From positions 163,899 through 227,898 of the forward strand of contig NZ_JBHTJT010000046.1 of NCBI RefSeq assembly GCF_042676185.1: a stretch of DNA of 64,000 nt, given 5' to 3'. The notes beneath the pieces are model-generated. The model did no database searches and had not been told where the DNA came from. It saw only the letters and a list, made by a program, of their open reading frames with translations. Every line of letters begins with the position of its first letter. Within the stretch, counting starts at the first letter, position 1. Shown here piece after piece: positions 9,955 through 18,266 of this stretch. The position numbers and the translations under genes were made by a program. The stretch is from Tropicimonas aquimaris. GTDB lineage: Bacteria; Pseudomonadota; Alphaproteobacteria; Rhodobacterales; Rhodobacteraceae.

Positions 9955-11454
9955 ATGACGACGAGCATTGGCGGGCGCCGTGCGCTCGCAATTTCCGTGA
10001 TATTTATCCTCACCTTCGGTGTCATGATCGGCACCAGCATCCGTGCCGGCGCGGCGCCGTTCGCCGCCATGGTGATGGACGCACGCAGCGGCGAGGTGCT
10101 GTATTCCCAGAACGCCGACACCCGGATACACCCGGCATCGCTCACCAAGATGATGACGCTCTACGTCGCCTTCGAGGCGATCGAGCATGGCGAGATCGGG
10201 CTCGACACCAAGGTCCGCATCTCCAAGAAGGCGGCGAACGAGGTGCCTTCGAAGCTGGGACTGCAGGCCGGGCAGACCATCGAGCTCCGTTACCTGATCC
10301 GCGCCGCAGCGGTGAAGTCGGCCAACGATGCCGCCACCGCGATCGGCGAGGCGATCGAGGGCAGCGAGGCCGCCTATGCCCGGCGCATGAACCGCACCGC
10401 CAAGGCGCTCGGCATGACCCGGACGACTTTCAAGAACATGCACGGCCTGACCGAAGAGGGGCACATGTCGACCGCCCGCGACATGACGATCCTCGGCCGT
10501 CACCTGTTCTATGACTACCCGGCCTACTACAACCTGTTCTCTCGCCTCGAGACGGATGCCAAGCTTCGCACGGTCGCGAACACCAACCGGAAGTTCCTGA
10601 GCTCCTACAAGGGTGCCGACGGGATCAAGACCGGGTTCACCAACGCCGCCGGCTCCAATCTCGTGGCCTCGGCGCATCGCGGCGACACCCGAATCATCAC
10701 CACCGTCATGGGCGCCACCTCCAGCACCGCGCGCAACGCGAAGGTCGCAGAGCTGATGGACATGGGCTTCAGCCGCGCCCCGCGCATGGCCAATGTCCGC
10801 AAGCCGGCCCCGCCGCAATATGTCGGCAACGGCTCCGCGCCCGGGGCAAAGACCATCCAGGTCGCCAGTGCCGTCAACCAGTCGATCCGGCCGGTCGGCC
10901 GCCCGATCCGTGGTGCGCCAGCCGATGTGAAGCTCGCGGCGATGCAGACGGGGATCGAGGCCGCGGTGGCGCTGGCCGCCGGGGCGAAGGACGCCATCGA
11001 GGACGCAGTGGAAACCGCGGCCGTCACCTCCACCGAATCCTCCGCGGCGCGGCCTCAGGCAGACACCGAGGCGGAGACGGTCCAGATGGCCGCCTTTACC
11101 TCAAGCCCCAACCCGGAACCACGCCCTAGACGGCTCGACTTCGCCGCCGCTAAACCGCAGGCGCAAACCGCCGCCGAACAGGTCGTCGTCAGCCGCGTTT
11201 CCACCTCGGGGGGCCGCCGCTGGGGCATCAACATCGGCGCCTATCCCTCGCGGTACAAGGCCGAGCGCGTGCTGCTGAAGACCGCCCTCACCGAGATGGC
11301 GACGCTGGATGGCGCGTTGCGCAAGGTTGCCCAGGGTGCCAAGGGGTTCGAGGCCAGTTTCATCGGCCTCAGCGAAGAGCAGGCCGGCCTTGCCTGCCGC
11401 AAGCTCGAAGCCCGCGGCACCGAATGCAGGACCATCGGTCCGAACGGTTCCTGA
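9955..11454 (+). CDS. D-alanyl-D-alanine carboxypeptidase (S11) with C-terminal SPOR domain
   Basis: 499-residue exported penicillin-binding protein. After an N-terminal signal/anchor helix, the catalytic triad motifs are SLTK (Ser62, Lys65), SAN (Ser122) and KTG (Lys225). It trims the terminal D-Ala of peptidoglycan stem peptides in the periplasm. Residues about 300-415 form a low-complexity Ala/Thr/Pro linker, and residues about 420-495 form a SPOR domain (WGINIGAYPSRYKAERVL onward) that binds denuded septal glycan, so the enzyme should go to the division site. A strong terminator follows. Fusion with SPOR occurs in alphaproteobacteria. Confidence 0.92.
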   Translation: MTTSIGGRRALAISVIFILTFGVMIGTSIRAGAAPFAAMVMDARSGEVLYSQNADTRIHPASLTKMMTLYVAFEAIEHGEIGLDTKVRISKKAANEVPSKLGLQAGQTIELRYLIRAAAVKSANDAATAIGEAIEGSEAAYARRMNRTAKALGMTRTTFKNMHGLTEEGHMSTARDMTILGRHLFYDYPAYYNLFSRLETDAKLRTVANTNRKFLSSYKGADGIKTGFTNAAGSNLVASAHRGDTRIITTVMGATSSTARNAKVAELMDMGFSRAPRMANVRKPAPPQYVGNGSAPGAKTIQVASAVNQSIRPVGRPIRGAPADVKLAAMQTGIEAAVALAAGAKDAIEDAVETAAVTSTESSAARPQADTEAETVQMAAFTSSPNPEPRPRRLDFAAAKPQAQTAAEQVVVSRVSTSGGRRWGINIGAYPSRYKAERVLLKTALTEMATLDGALRKVAQGAKGFEASFIGLSEEQAGLACRKLEARGTECRTIGPNGS

Positions 11455-11487
11455 CCGGTTACGGCTCGATCCAAACCACTCACGCAC

Positions 11488-11515
11488 AAATGGCGGCCTG
11501 TCGGGGCCGCCATTT
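11488..11515 (+). terminator. Rho-independent terminator after carboxypeptidase gene
   Basis: 11-bp stem (AAATGGCGGCC / GGCCGCCATTT) with a 6-nt loop, followed by TTCGTTT. It lies 34 bases after the stop codon, just before the convergent ccoS end, and may act in both directions. Confidence 0.8.
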
Positions 11516-11538
11516 TCGTTTCGCCGGCGCGCGACCGA

Positions 11539-11697
11539 TCAGGACTTGGGCGTGTCGTCGAACTCGTCCGACAGGATCCGATGACTGTCGCCTTCCGGAT
11601 CGTCGTATTGATCGCTGCGGACCGTCCAGAAGAACGCGACAAGGCCCAGCCCGCCGAGAAACAGCGAGATCGGGATCAGGAAGGCGAGGACTTCCAT
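11539..11697 (-). CDS. ccoS: cbb3-type oxidase assembly protein CcoS
   Basis: Small membrane protein of 52 residues, reading MEVLAFLIPISLFLGGLGL at the start and ending DEFDDTPKS. The single N-terminal helix, the FFWTVRSDQYDD stretch and the acidic tail are typical of CcoS, which is needed for cofactor insertion into cbb3 oxidase. It begins five bases after the ccoI stop codon and is the last gene of ccoGHIS. It is short enough to be missed by ordinary ORF length cut-offs. Confidence 0.9.
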   Translation of the reverse strand: MEVLAFLIPISLFLGGLGLVAFFWTVRSDQYDDPEGDSHRILSDEFDDTPKS

Positions 11698-11701
11698 TGC
11701 G

Positions 11702-13909
11702 TCACCTCAGGCGGAGCGAGTTCAGGGAGACGGTGATCGAGGAGGCCGACATCGCCAGTGCCGCCGCCAGCGGGGTGGCGAAGCCGGCGATGGCGATGGG
11801 CACTGCGATCACATTGTAGACCGTGGCGATGGTGAAGTTCTCCCGGATCCGGGTCACGGCGGAGCGTGCCGTGGTGACCGCGGCGGAAATCGGGGCGATG
11901 TCCTCGCCGAGCAGCACGATGTCGGAGGCCACCCGCGCCGCATCGAGCGCCGAAGCCGGCGAGATCGAGGCATGGGCGGCCGCCAGCGCGGCGGTGTCGT
12001 TCAGGCCGTCGCCGACCATCAGCACCCGCCGACCGGCCGCGGCGAGTTCCTCGACCCGCGCGGCCTTGTCCGCGGGCAGCGCCTCGGCCGTCACGTCCTC
12101 GATGCCCAGCCGCTCGGCAAAGGCGCGGACCGCCGGCGCGGCGTCGCCCGAGATCAGCGCGACGTGCAGCCCGGCGTCCTTGAGCCCGCGCACGGCCTCC
12201 TCGGCGCCCGGCCGCAAACGGTCGGTGAAGCCGAAGCAGACAGGCGCCTCGCCCTCGACCGCGAGCCAGGCCGAGGTGCGCGCGCCGGGCGCCGCGCCGA
12301 CCCAGGCCGCCCGGCCGAGCCGGACGCGACGCCCCTGCCACTGGGCCTCGGTGCCATAGCCCGGCACTTCCGCGAGCGAATCGACCGACGCTGGCACAAT
12401 GCCACGCGCCTGCGCGGCCTCTGCGAGCGCGCGAGAGAGCGGGTGCGACGAACCCTCCGCCAGCCCTGCCGCGAGCGCCATGACCTCTTCGGGGATCGCC
12501 TCCGGCTCCTCCAGCTCTGGCGCACCCAGCGTGAGCGTGCCGGTCTTGTCGAAGATCACAGTGTCGACTTCGGCCAGCCGCTCCAGCGCGGTGCCGTCCT
12601 TGATCAGCATCCCCTTGCGGAACAGCTTGCCGGAGGCGGCGGTGGTCACCGCCGGCACGGCCAGCCCGAGGGCGCAGGGGCATGTGATGATAAGCACCGC
12701 CGCGGCGATGTTGAGCGCCAGCCGCGCGTCCTGCGTGTAGAGATACCAGCCGATTGCGGCAACGGCTGAGAGGATGTGCACGCCCGGCGCATAGAGCCCC
12801 GCCGCGCGGTCGGCGAGCGAGGTGTAGCGGTTCTTGGTGCTCTCGGCCATCGCCACGAGGTCGGCCATCCGGTGCAGGGAGCTGTCGCGCCCGGCGGCGG
12901 TGACGCGGATCGTAAGCGGGCCGGTCAGGTTGACTTCGCCCGCGCTCACCTCGCGCCCCGGCTCGGCAAAGACGGGCAGCGTCTCGCCGGTCAGCAACGA
13001 CCGGTCGATCTCGCTAGTTCCTTCGGCAATCACCCCGTCCACCGGCATCCGCCCGCCGGGACGCACGCGGATCAGGTCGCCCGGAACGAGCTCCGCCACG
13101 TTCACCACCTGAGGTGCGCCATCGACCAAGCGCTCCGCGCGCGGAACCTCCAGCGCCGCAAGCTCCTCGGCGGCGGAGCGGGCGATGGCGCGGGTCCGGT
13201 GGTCTAGGTAGCGACCGGCCAGCAGGAAGAAGGTAAGCGAGATCGCGGCGTCGAAATAGGCGTGCTCGCCCGAATGTGCGGTCTCGTAGAGCGAGGTGCC
13301 GAGCGCCAGCAGGATTGCCAGCGTGATCGGTACGTCCATGTTGAGCCGCCCGTGCCTGAGCGCCGCCCAGGCGTTGCGGAAGAACGGCTGGCCGCAGAAT
13401 GCGATGGCTGGGAAGGCGATCAGCGCCGAGATCCAGTGGAACAGGTCGCGGGTGGCATCGGCCGCCCCGGACCAGACCGCTACGGACAGCAGCATGACGT
13501 TCATCGCGGCGAAACCCGCCACCGCCAGCCGCATCAGCAGTTCGCGCCCTTGACGGTCCGTCGCCGTAGCGCTGAGCGCCGCGCTCTCCAGCTCGTGCGC
13601 CTCGTAACCCACGCCGTTGACCGCTTTAACCAGGGCCTCGGCGGTCACGCCGGGATCGGCCTCCACCGTCGCGCGCTTCAGCGTCAGGTTGACCCGCGCC
13701 GAGCGCACGCCCGGGTGGGCGTCGAGGGCCCGCTCCACCGTGGTGATGCAGGCCGCGCAATGGATGCCGGGAAGGGACAGAAGCAGCCGGCCGGGTCCGG
13801 CCTCCTCCGTCCGTGCGCCGCTCGCTGCAATGCGCCGGGCCATCGGCGCGGCATCGCAGGCCGGGCAGGCGGAGGCGGTGGTCGGAGCGCTGTAGGTGCT
13901 GTCGGTCAT
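11702..13909 (-). CDS. ccoI: Copper-translocating P1B-type ATPase CcoI/FixI
   Basis: 735-residue heavy-metal P-type ATPase. It has an N-terminal Cys-rich segment (CPACDAAP), an HMA domain with GIHCAACITT, transmembrane helices, the ion-binding CPC in CPCALGLAVP, the phosphorylation motif DKTGTLT and the hinge GDGLNDTAAL. It exports copper across the inner membrane for assembly of the CuB centre of cbb3 oxidase. It lies between ccoH and ccoS in the standard ccoGHIS order with gaps of a few bases. All catalytic motifs are intact. Confidence 0.95.
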   Translation of the reverse strand: MTDSTYSAPTTASACPACDAAPMARRIAASGARTEEAGPGRLLLSLPGIHCAACITTVERALDAHPGVRSARVNLTLKRATVEADPGVTAEALVKAVNGVGYEAHELESAALSATATDRQGRELLMRLAVAGFAAMNVMLLSVAVWSGAADATRDLFHWISALIAFPAIAFCGQPFFRNAWAALRHGRLNMDVPITLAILLALGTSLYETAHSGEHAYFDAAISLTFFLLAGRYLDHRTRAIARSAAEELAALEVPRAERLVDGAPQVVNVAELVPGDLIRVRPGGRMPVDGVIAEGTSEIDRSLLTGETLPVFAEPGREVSAGEVNLTGPLTIRVTAAGRDSSLHRMADLVAMAESTKNRYTSLADRAAGLYAPGVHILSAVAAIGWYLYTQDARLALNIAAAVLIITCPCALGLAVPAVTTAASGKLFRKGMLIKDGTALERLAEVDTVIFDKTGTLTLGAPELEEPEAIPEEVMALAAGLAEGSSHPLSRALAEAAQARGIVPASVDSLAEVPGYGTEAQWQGRRVRLGRAAWVGAAPGARTSAWLAVEGEAPVCFGFTDRLRPGAEEAVRGLKDAGLHVALISGDAAPAVRAFAERLGIEDVTAEALPADKAARVEELAAAGRRVLMVGDGLNDTAALAAAHASISPASALDAARVASDIVLLGEDIAPISAAVTTARSAVTRIRENFTIATVYNVIAVPIAIAGFATPLAAALAMSASSITVSLNSLRLR

Positions 13910-13915
13910 TCCCGC

Positions 13916-14365
13916 TCAGTCGACGACATGGAGAGCGATTCGCTGGCGGAACGGCGTGCCGTCCGGCGCCGTTGCGACCATGCGAATATTCCAGTTTCCG
14001 GGTGCGAGGTCCACTGGCGCGGTGAAGGTGCCGTCCCGATAGCTGAAGTCGGGTTCGAAATCGTCCTTCACATGGGTGGCCCGGCCGAGGATCGCCTCAA
14101 GGCTCTCGACCTCGACCGGATAACCGCTGCGGCCGGTGAAGGCGATGATCAGCAGGCCGTCTTCCACATCGGCATCCACCGTCCAGCCCAATGCCTCCTG
14201 CGCCGCCTTGTCGTCGTTGAAGGTCTGGCTGGCGACATAGCTGTTCTTCACCTCGAGGCCGGGAAAGCTGCCAACGGCAAGCATGGCCATGGTGATGTTG
14301 ACACCGATGATCACGCCGAAGGCGCTGGCGGTGATGATAAACACCTTGCGACCGGTAAGGGGCAT
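13916..14365 (-). CDS. ccoH: cbb3 oxidase assembly protein CcoH
   Basis: 149-residue FixH-family protein: one N-terminal transmembrane helix (KVFIITASAFGVIIGVNITM) and a periplasmic domain containing NSYVASQTFND and PGNWNIRMVA. CcoH is needed for stable assembly of cbb3 oxidase and associates with CcoP and CcoI. I chose the ATG at 14365, just downstream of the ccoG stop. A longer open frame in the same register runs antiphase through ccoG and is not real. Confidence 0.9.
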   Translation of the reverse strand: MPLTGRKVFIITASAFGVIIGVNITMAMLAVGSFPGLEVKNSYVASQTFNDDKAAQEALGWTVDADVEDGLLIIAFTGRSGYPVEVESLEAILGRATHVKDDFEPDFSYRDGTFTAPVDLAPGNWNIRMVATAPDGTPFRQRIALHVVD

Positions 14366-14367
14366 GC

Positions 14368-15813
14368 TCAATTTTCTCCTGTGCCTACGAACGTGGAGTC
14401 CTTGTACACTCTTTCGCCATTGGAAAGGTCCTCGATCCAGAAGCGGATCTCGCTTCGGTCCGCCAGCGCCGCCTCCGAGCCGGCGGGCGCGAGCACATAG
14501 ACCCGCTGCTTGCCGGTGGTGTCGGCGGGCACCATGAAGCTCTCGTAGGGCGTGCCCTCGACGGCGAGGCGCAACTCGAGGTGATCGGAGACCAGCGTCA
14601 CGCGGAAGCGCCGGTCGTCGCCGTGCTTGTTGCGCAGACCGAAATCGTAGGTGTTGCGAATCGTGCCGTCCGACATGGTGACGTAGACCGGCTGGCGAAC
14701 CGGATGGACGGTGGCCGAGATGTCCGGTCGGACGAACAGCGCCACGACGAGCCCGACGCCGACAGCGGACCACAGGAATGTGTAGAGCATGGTCCGGACG
14801 CGGAACACGTGCGACCAGACCGATTTCGGCTCCGCACCGTCGCGCTCGCGGATCTCGTCGCTCAGCGCCATGTATCCGATCAGCCCGCGCGGTTTGCCGA
14901 TCTTGTCCATGATGTCGTCGCAGGCGTCGATGCAGAGCGCGCAGGTGATGCACTCGAGCTGCTGACCGTCGCGGATGTCGATGCCCATCGGGCAGACGTT
15001 CACGCAAGCCATGCAGTCGATGCAATCGCCCAGTTCGCCTGCCTCCGCCTCTGCCGACTTGCGATGCTTGCCGCGCGGTTCCCCGCGCCAGTCGCGGTAG
15101 CCCACCGTGATTGTGTCGGGGTCCATCATCGCCGCCTGGATACGGGGCCAGGGGCACATGTAGATGCAGACCTGTTCCCGCATGAAGCCGCCGAAGACCA
15201 GCGTGGTGAAGGTCAGGATGGCGATCGAGGTATAGGCGGCGGCGTGGGCGTTGAGCGTGAAGAGATCCCGCAGCAGGGTCGGCGCGTCGGTGAAATAGAA
15301 CACCCAGGCACCGCCGGTGGCGATCGCGATCAGGGTCCAGACAACGTATTTGGTGATCCGCAGACGAAGCTTGCGGGAATCCATCTTTTTCTGCCTATGC
15401 AGGCGCAGGCGGGCGTTGCGGTCGCCCTCGATCCAGCGCTCCACCAGGATGAAGAGATCCGTCCAGACGGTCTGCGGGCAGGTATAGCCGCACCAGACTC
15501 GCCCGAGCGCAGAAGTGAACAGGAACAGTCCGAGCCCGGCCATGATCAGGAGACCGGCGACGAAATAGAACTCGTGCGGCCAGATCTCGATCCAGAAGAA
15601 AAAGAATCGCCGGTTGGCGAGGTCCACCAGCACCGCCTGGTCGGGCAGGTTCGGGCCACGGTCCCAACGAATCCAGGGCGTCAGGTAGTAGATGCCGAGG
15701 GTCACGACCATGATCACCCACTTGAGGTTGCGGAAGCGTCCGCTGACCTTGCGGGGAAAGACGGGTTCACGGGCGGCGTAAAGCTGTTCGGGCTGGGTGC
15801 CTGTATCGCTCAC
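14368..15813 (-). CDS. ccoG: cbb3 oxidase accessory ferredoxin-like protein CcoG (RdxB/FixG)
   Basis: 481-residue membrane protein with several transmembrane helices and two 4Fe-4S motifs, CIDCMACVNVCP and CITCALCIDACDD, plus a C-terminal Ig-like periplasmic region. It is thought to reduce Cu(II) for CcoI or otherwise serve copper delivery to cbb3 oxidase. The start is GTG at 15813 with GGAG eight bases upstream. It is the first gene of ccoGHIS, with an FNR box about 73 bases upstream of the start and a matching -10 (TATAGG, 15851-15856). Confidence 0.94.
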   Translation of the reverse strand: MSDTGTQPEQLYAAREPVFPRKVSGRFRNLKWVIMVVTLGIYYLTPWIRWDRGPNLPDQAVLVDLANRRFFFFWIEIWPHEFYFVAGLLIMAGLGLFLFTSALGRVWCGYTCPQTVWTDLFILVERWIEGDRNARLRLHRQKKMDSRKLRLRITKYVVWTLIAIATGGAWVFYFTDAPTLLRDLFTLNAHAAAYTSIAILTFTTLVFGGFMREQVCIYMCPWPRIQAAMMDPDTITVGYRDWRGEPRGKHRKSAEAEAGELGDCIDCMACVNVCPMGIDIRDGQQLECITCALCIDACDDIMDKIGKPRGLIGYMALSDEIRERDGAEPKSVWSHVFRVRTMLYTFLWSAVGVGLVVALFVRPDISATVHPVRQPVYVTMSDGTIRNTYDFGLRNKHGDDRRFRVTLVSDHLELRLAVEGTPYESFMVPADTTGKQRVYVLAPAGSEAALADRSEIRFWIEDLSNGERVYKDSTFVGTGEN

Positions 15814-15879
15814 GGAAAATCTCCGGTGGATGAGGGTTCGCGGTCCTGCCCCTATACGGAGCGCACGGAAAAGGTGTCA

Positions 15880-15893
15880 TTGACATGCATCAA
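15880..15893. promoter_or_regulatory. FNR box of the ccoGHIS promoter
   Basis: TTGAC-ATGC-ATCAA, one mismatch from the TTGAT-N4-ATCAA consensus. A -10-like TATAGG (minus strand, 15856-15851) begins 23 bases downstream, which puts the box centre near -42, the class II activation position. This predicts anaerobic or microaerobic activation of ccoGHIS by FnrL. Confidence 0.85.
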
Positions 15894-16194
15894 TTGCGGT
15901 CGTGCCGCCCGCGGTTCCGGAAGTGATACCAAATGCCGGAACCGCAGAAACTGCGCCCGCGTGTCGCGCGCGGTAAATTGAATGTGAAACCGTGAGTGGG
16001 GGCCGTAAAGAAAGGCGCCCCGGACCTCCTAGGAAACGCGCGAACAGGACGGAGGGCCGGGGCGTATCTTCCAGGGGAGGACACCCTCTGGAAACGCTAT
16101 GTTTTGTTCGACTTGGCGGATCATCGGGCCGTTTGGCCGGCTGGCTCCGTCGCTGCCGTTGAACCTGTTTTAGGTTCCGGTGCCGTCTGGAACC

Positions 16195-16208
16195 TTGATC
16201 CAGATCAA
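16195..16208. promoter_or_regulatory. Perfect FNR box inside the ccoP-ccoG gap
   Basis: TTGAT-CCAG-ATCAA, an exact match to the FNR consensus. It is 382 bases upstream of ccoG and about 210 bases past the ccoP stop. Leftward, TAAAAC (16172-16167) lies 22 bases away as a possible -10 for a second ccoGHIS promoter. Rightward, TATGAT (16229-16234) lies 20 bases away and would start a transcript near 16241 that runs into the ccoP terminator. Confidence 0.75.
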
Positions 16209-16240
16209 ACGCAGATCGTCGATACGCCTATGATTTGTCA

Positions 16241-16412
16241 TATCGGCCATGCACTTAGGTCATGCCGATGCGATTCCGTGACGATTCCGTGCACCGACTT
16301 CAGGGGCCTGGCGAGCCGTCGCCAGCTGCGCACGTTGCTTTGGCACCTGTCTCAAAGAGAATGCCCCGCCTCCGTCATGCGGAGGCGGGGCATCGGTTCG
16401 ATACCGCTTTTT
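16241..16412 (+). ncRNA. Candidate FnrL-controlled small RNA (hypothetical)
   Basis: No protein frame. Rightward from the perfect FNR box there is a TATGAT -10, then a bulged hairpin (16242-16251 with 16261-16269), two copies of CGATTCCGTG 11 bases apart (16271-16291), a perfect stem CTGGCGA/TCGCCAG with a 4-nt loop (16308-16325), and a 14-bp GC hairpin (16361-16393). A small CGGT/ACCG stem and TTTTT (16408-16412) close it. This is the architecture of a bacterial small RNA of about 150-170 nt. The box-to-(-10) spacing is 2 bases short of ideal and a leftward promoter is equally possible, so this is a hypothesis. Confidence 0.3.
16361..16393. terminator. Strong stem-loop downstream of ccoP
   Basis: Perfect 14-bp stem (16361-16374 / 16380-16393) around a 5-nt loop, 26 bases past the ccoP stop. 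On the minus strand it is followed by TCTCTTTG, a weak T-rich tract. On the plus strand a T5 run follows 15 bases later. It should end the ccoNOQP transcript and could also end a rightward RNA. Confidence 0.8.
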
Positions 16413-16418
16413 GGGCGA

Positions 16419-17315
16419 TCACTCGGCGGAGGCAACTCCGCCGCCAAGGCTGTGGACATAGGTGGCCACCGCACGGACCAGCGCCTCGTCGACCGCCGAT
16501 TCCGGGGCTCCGCCACGCGGCGGCATGACGCCGGCGCGACCGTTCCACAGCGTCTCGAACAGCGTTTCCTGATCGCCGCCGTAGAGCCAGATCGCGTCGG
16601 TCAGGTTGGGCGCGCCCAGCGTGATGTCGCCGGCGCCGTCCTCGGCGTGGCAGGATGCGCAGTTCTCGGCGAAGAGCGTCTCGCCCTCCCCGGCCAGCGC
16701 CGCGTCATGCTCCTGGCCCGAGATCTTCTGCACATAGGCAACGACCTGGTTGATCTGCTCTTCGGTCAGCAGCTGGTCGCGCCCGAAGGCCAACATGTCG
16801 CCGAAGCGCGATTCGTCATTGTAGCGGATGCCGTAGCTGATCGTGGTGTGGATTTCCTCGATTGTGCCGCCCCAGAGCCAGCTGTCGTCCAGCAGGCTCG
16901 GGTAGCCCGCCGCCTGGGCACCCTGGGCCCCTGCGCCATGACACTGCGCACACCAGGTGCGGAACACCGCAGCGCCGGCGTTCAGAGCATAGCTGTTAAG
17001 CTCCGGATCGGCGCTGATCTCGGTCAGCTTGGCATCGACGAGACGCTGCTTGATGTTGGAGTTTGCCGCTTCGAAACTCGCGATCTCCTCCGCAACGTTG
17101 GCGCGAGTCGAGTGTCCCAGAAGACCGGCTGTCGCACCGTTCACAAGCGGCCAGGCAGGGAAGAAGATCGTGTAGATCAGCGCCCAGACCACCGTCGCGT
17201 AGAAGGTCCACAGCCACCAGCGCGGAAGCGGGTTGTTGTACTCTTCGATCCCGTCCCAGCTGTGACCGGTCGTGCCGACGTCGTCGGTCTTTTTCTTCAC
17301 GGGTTGTTTGCTCAT
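16419..17315 (-). CDS. ccoP: cbb3 oxidase subunit III, diheme cytochrome c CcoP
   Basis: 298-residue membrane-anchored diheme cytochrome c: an N-terminal amphipathic segment, a transmembrane helix near residues 37-55, then heme motifs CAQCH (122-126) and CASCH (219-223) with downstream Met ligands. It passes electrons from soluble or anchored cytochrome c to CcoO. The ATG overlaps the ccoQ stop as ATGA. It is the last gene of ccoNOQP and is followed by a strong stem-loop. Confidence 0.96.
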   Translation of the reverse strand: MSKQPVKKKTDDVGTTGHSWDGIEEYNNPLPRWWLWTFYATVVWALIYTIFFPAWPLVNGATAGLLGHSTRANVAEEIASFEAANSNIKQRLVDAKLTEISADPELNSYALNAGAAVFRTWCAQCHGAGAQGAQAAGYPSLLDDSWLWGGTIEEIHTTISYGIRYNDESRFGDMLAFGRDQLLTEEQINQVVAYVQKISGQEHDAALAGEGETLFAENCASCHAEDGAGDITLGAPNLTDAIWLYGGDQETLFETLWNGRAGVMPPRGGAPESAVDEALVRAVATYVHSLGGGVASAE

Positions 17316-17512
17316 TCCCGAACCTCCTTGGGGTCCAGTTCCGTCGGGTCCGCTGGCGCGTCCTCGTGCCGGAAGATGATATTTGCACTGTCGCGTTGAG
17401 CCTTGGCGCTCCCGGGCCGGAAGACCCAGAGGATTACGCCGAGGAACACGAGCACGAGGAACAGCAGCATCCAGCTGTCCGCGAACTCGCGCATGAGGGA
17501 GTATGTGTCCAC
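17312..17512 (-). CDS. ccoQ: cbb3 oxidase small subunit CcoQ
   Basis: 66-residue single-helix membrane protein (MLLFLVLVFLGVILWVF) ending in a charged tail (DPTELDPKEVRE). CcoQ stabilises the cbb3 complex and shields it in the presence of oxygen. It uses a GTG start. It lies 13 bases after ccoO and overlaps ccoP by four bases, the canonical order. Size and topology are normal. Confidence 0.92.
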   Translation of the reverse strand: MDTYSLMREFADSWMLLFLVLVFLGVILWVFRPGSAKAQRDSANIIFRHEDAPADPTELDPKEVRE

Positions 17513-17525
17513 GCTCCCCTCCTCC

Positions 17526-18251
17526 TTAACGGCTGGCGTCAGGTTCGAAGGTCGAGAAGTCGACGAGGGTGCCGAGCATCTGGAGATAGGCGATCAGCGC
17601 ATCCATCTCGGAGATACCCGGCTCGCCGTCGAAGTTGCGCACCTGCGCACCCGGATACCGTTCCAGCAGCGCGTCGAAATCGCTGTCCGGATCGGCCTGG
17701 GCGACAAAGTCCGCCATCGCGTTCTCGATCATCTCGTCGGTGTAGGGCACACCGACCGTGACGTTGGTCTCCATGACATCCTGGATGTATTTTCCGTCGA
17801 GCATCCGGTCGAGCAGGAAGCCGTATTTCGGCATCACGGATTCGGGAACCACCGACTGCGGGTTGACCAAGTGGTCGACGTGCCAGTCGTCGGAGTAGCG
17901 CCCACCGACGCGGGCGAGGTCCGGCCCCGTCCGCTTGGAGCCCCACTGGAACGGGTGGTCATATTGCGATTCCGCCGCGAGGCTGTAGTGGCCGTAGCGC
18001 TCCACCTCGTCCCGCATCGGCCGGATCATCTGGCTGTGGCAGACGTAGCAGCCTTCGCGGATGTAGATGTTGCGCCCCTCGAGCTCGAGCGGGGAGTAGG
18101 GGCGCACGCCCTCTACGTCCTCGATCGTGTTCTCGAGATAGAAGAGCGGCGCAATCTCCACGATGCCACCGATGGTGACGACGAAGAAGCTGAGCGCGAA
18201 GAGGATCGTCGCGTTGGTCTCGATGATCTTGTGCTTGTCGATAAGAGCCAT
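17526..18251 (-). CDS. ccoO: cbb3 oxidase subunit II, monoheme cytochrome c CcoO
   Basis: 241-residue membrane-anchored cytochrome c with one N-terminal helix (residues about 13-35) and a single heme motif CYVCH at 68-72. The GPDLARVGGRYSDDWH segment is diagnostic of FixO/CcoO. It relays electrons from CcoP to the CcoN active site. It sits 15 bases downstream of ccoN. Confidence 0.96.
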   Translation of the reverse strand: MALIDKHKIIETNATILFALSFFVVTIGGIVEIAPLFYLENTIEDVEGVRPYSPLELEGRNIYIREGCYVCHSQMIRPMRDEVERYGHYSLAAESQYDHPFQWGSKRTGPDLARVGGRYSDDWHVDHLVNPQSVVPESVMPKYGFLLDRMLDGKYIQDVMETNVTVGVPYTDEMIENAMADFVAQADPDSDFDALLERYPGAQVRNFDGEPGISEMDALIAYLQMLGTLVDFSTFEPDASR

Positions 18252-18266
18252 CTGTCCTGCCCTCCC

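Larger units (their letters stand above)
15814..16418. other. 605-bp intergenic region between ccoG and ccoP
   Basis: No convincing protein gene. It holds two FNR boxes (15880-15893 and 16195-16208), an inverted repeat with 10-bp arms (15911-15920 / 15936-15945), an 11-bp-period tandem repeat (16271-16291), a 7-bp stem-loop (16308-16325) and the ccoP terminator (16361-16393). This is an unusually large and structured gap for an operon-dense genome. Confidence 0.7.

Noticed and set aside
15890..16084. 64-codon minus-strand open frame in the ccoP-ccoG gap
   Set aside because: No ribosome-binding site near the start, no family resemblance, and it overlaps inverted repeats and the FNR box; treated as non-coding.
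16271..16291. CGATTCCGTG tandem repeat as a CRISPR or iteron
   Set aside because: Only two units with an 11-bp period; it is noted within the small-RNA candidate instead.
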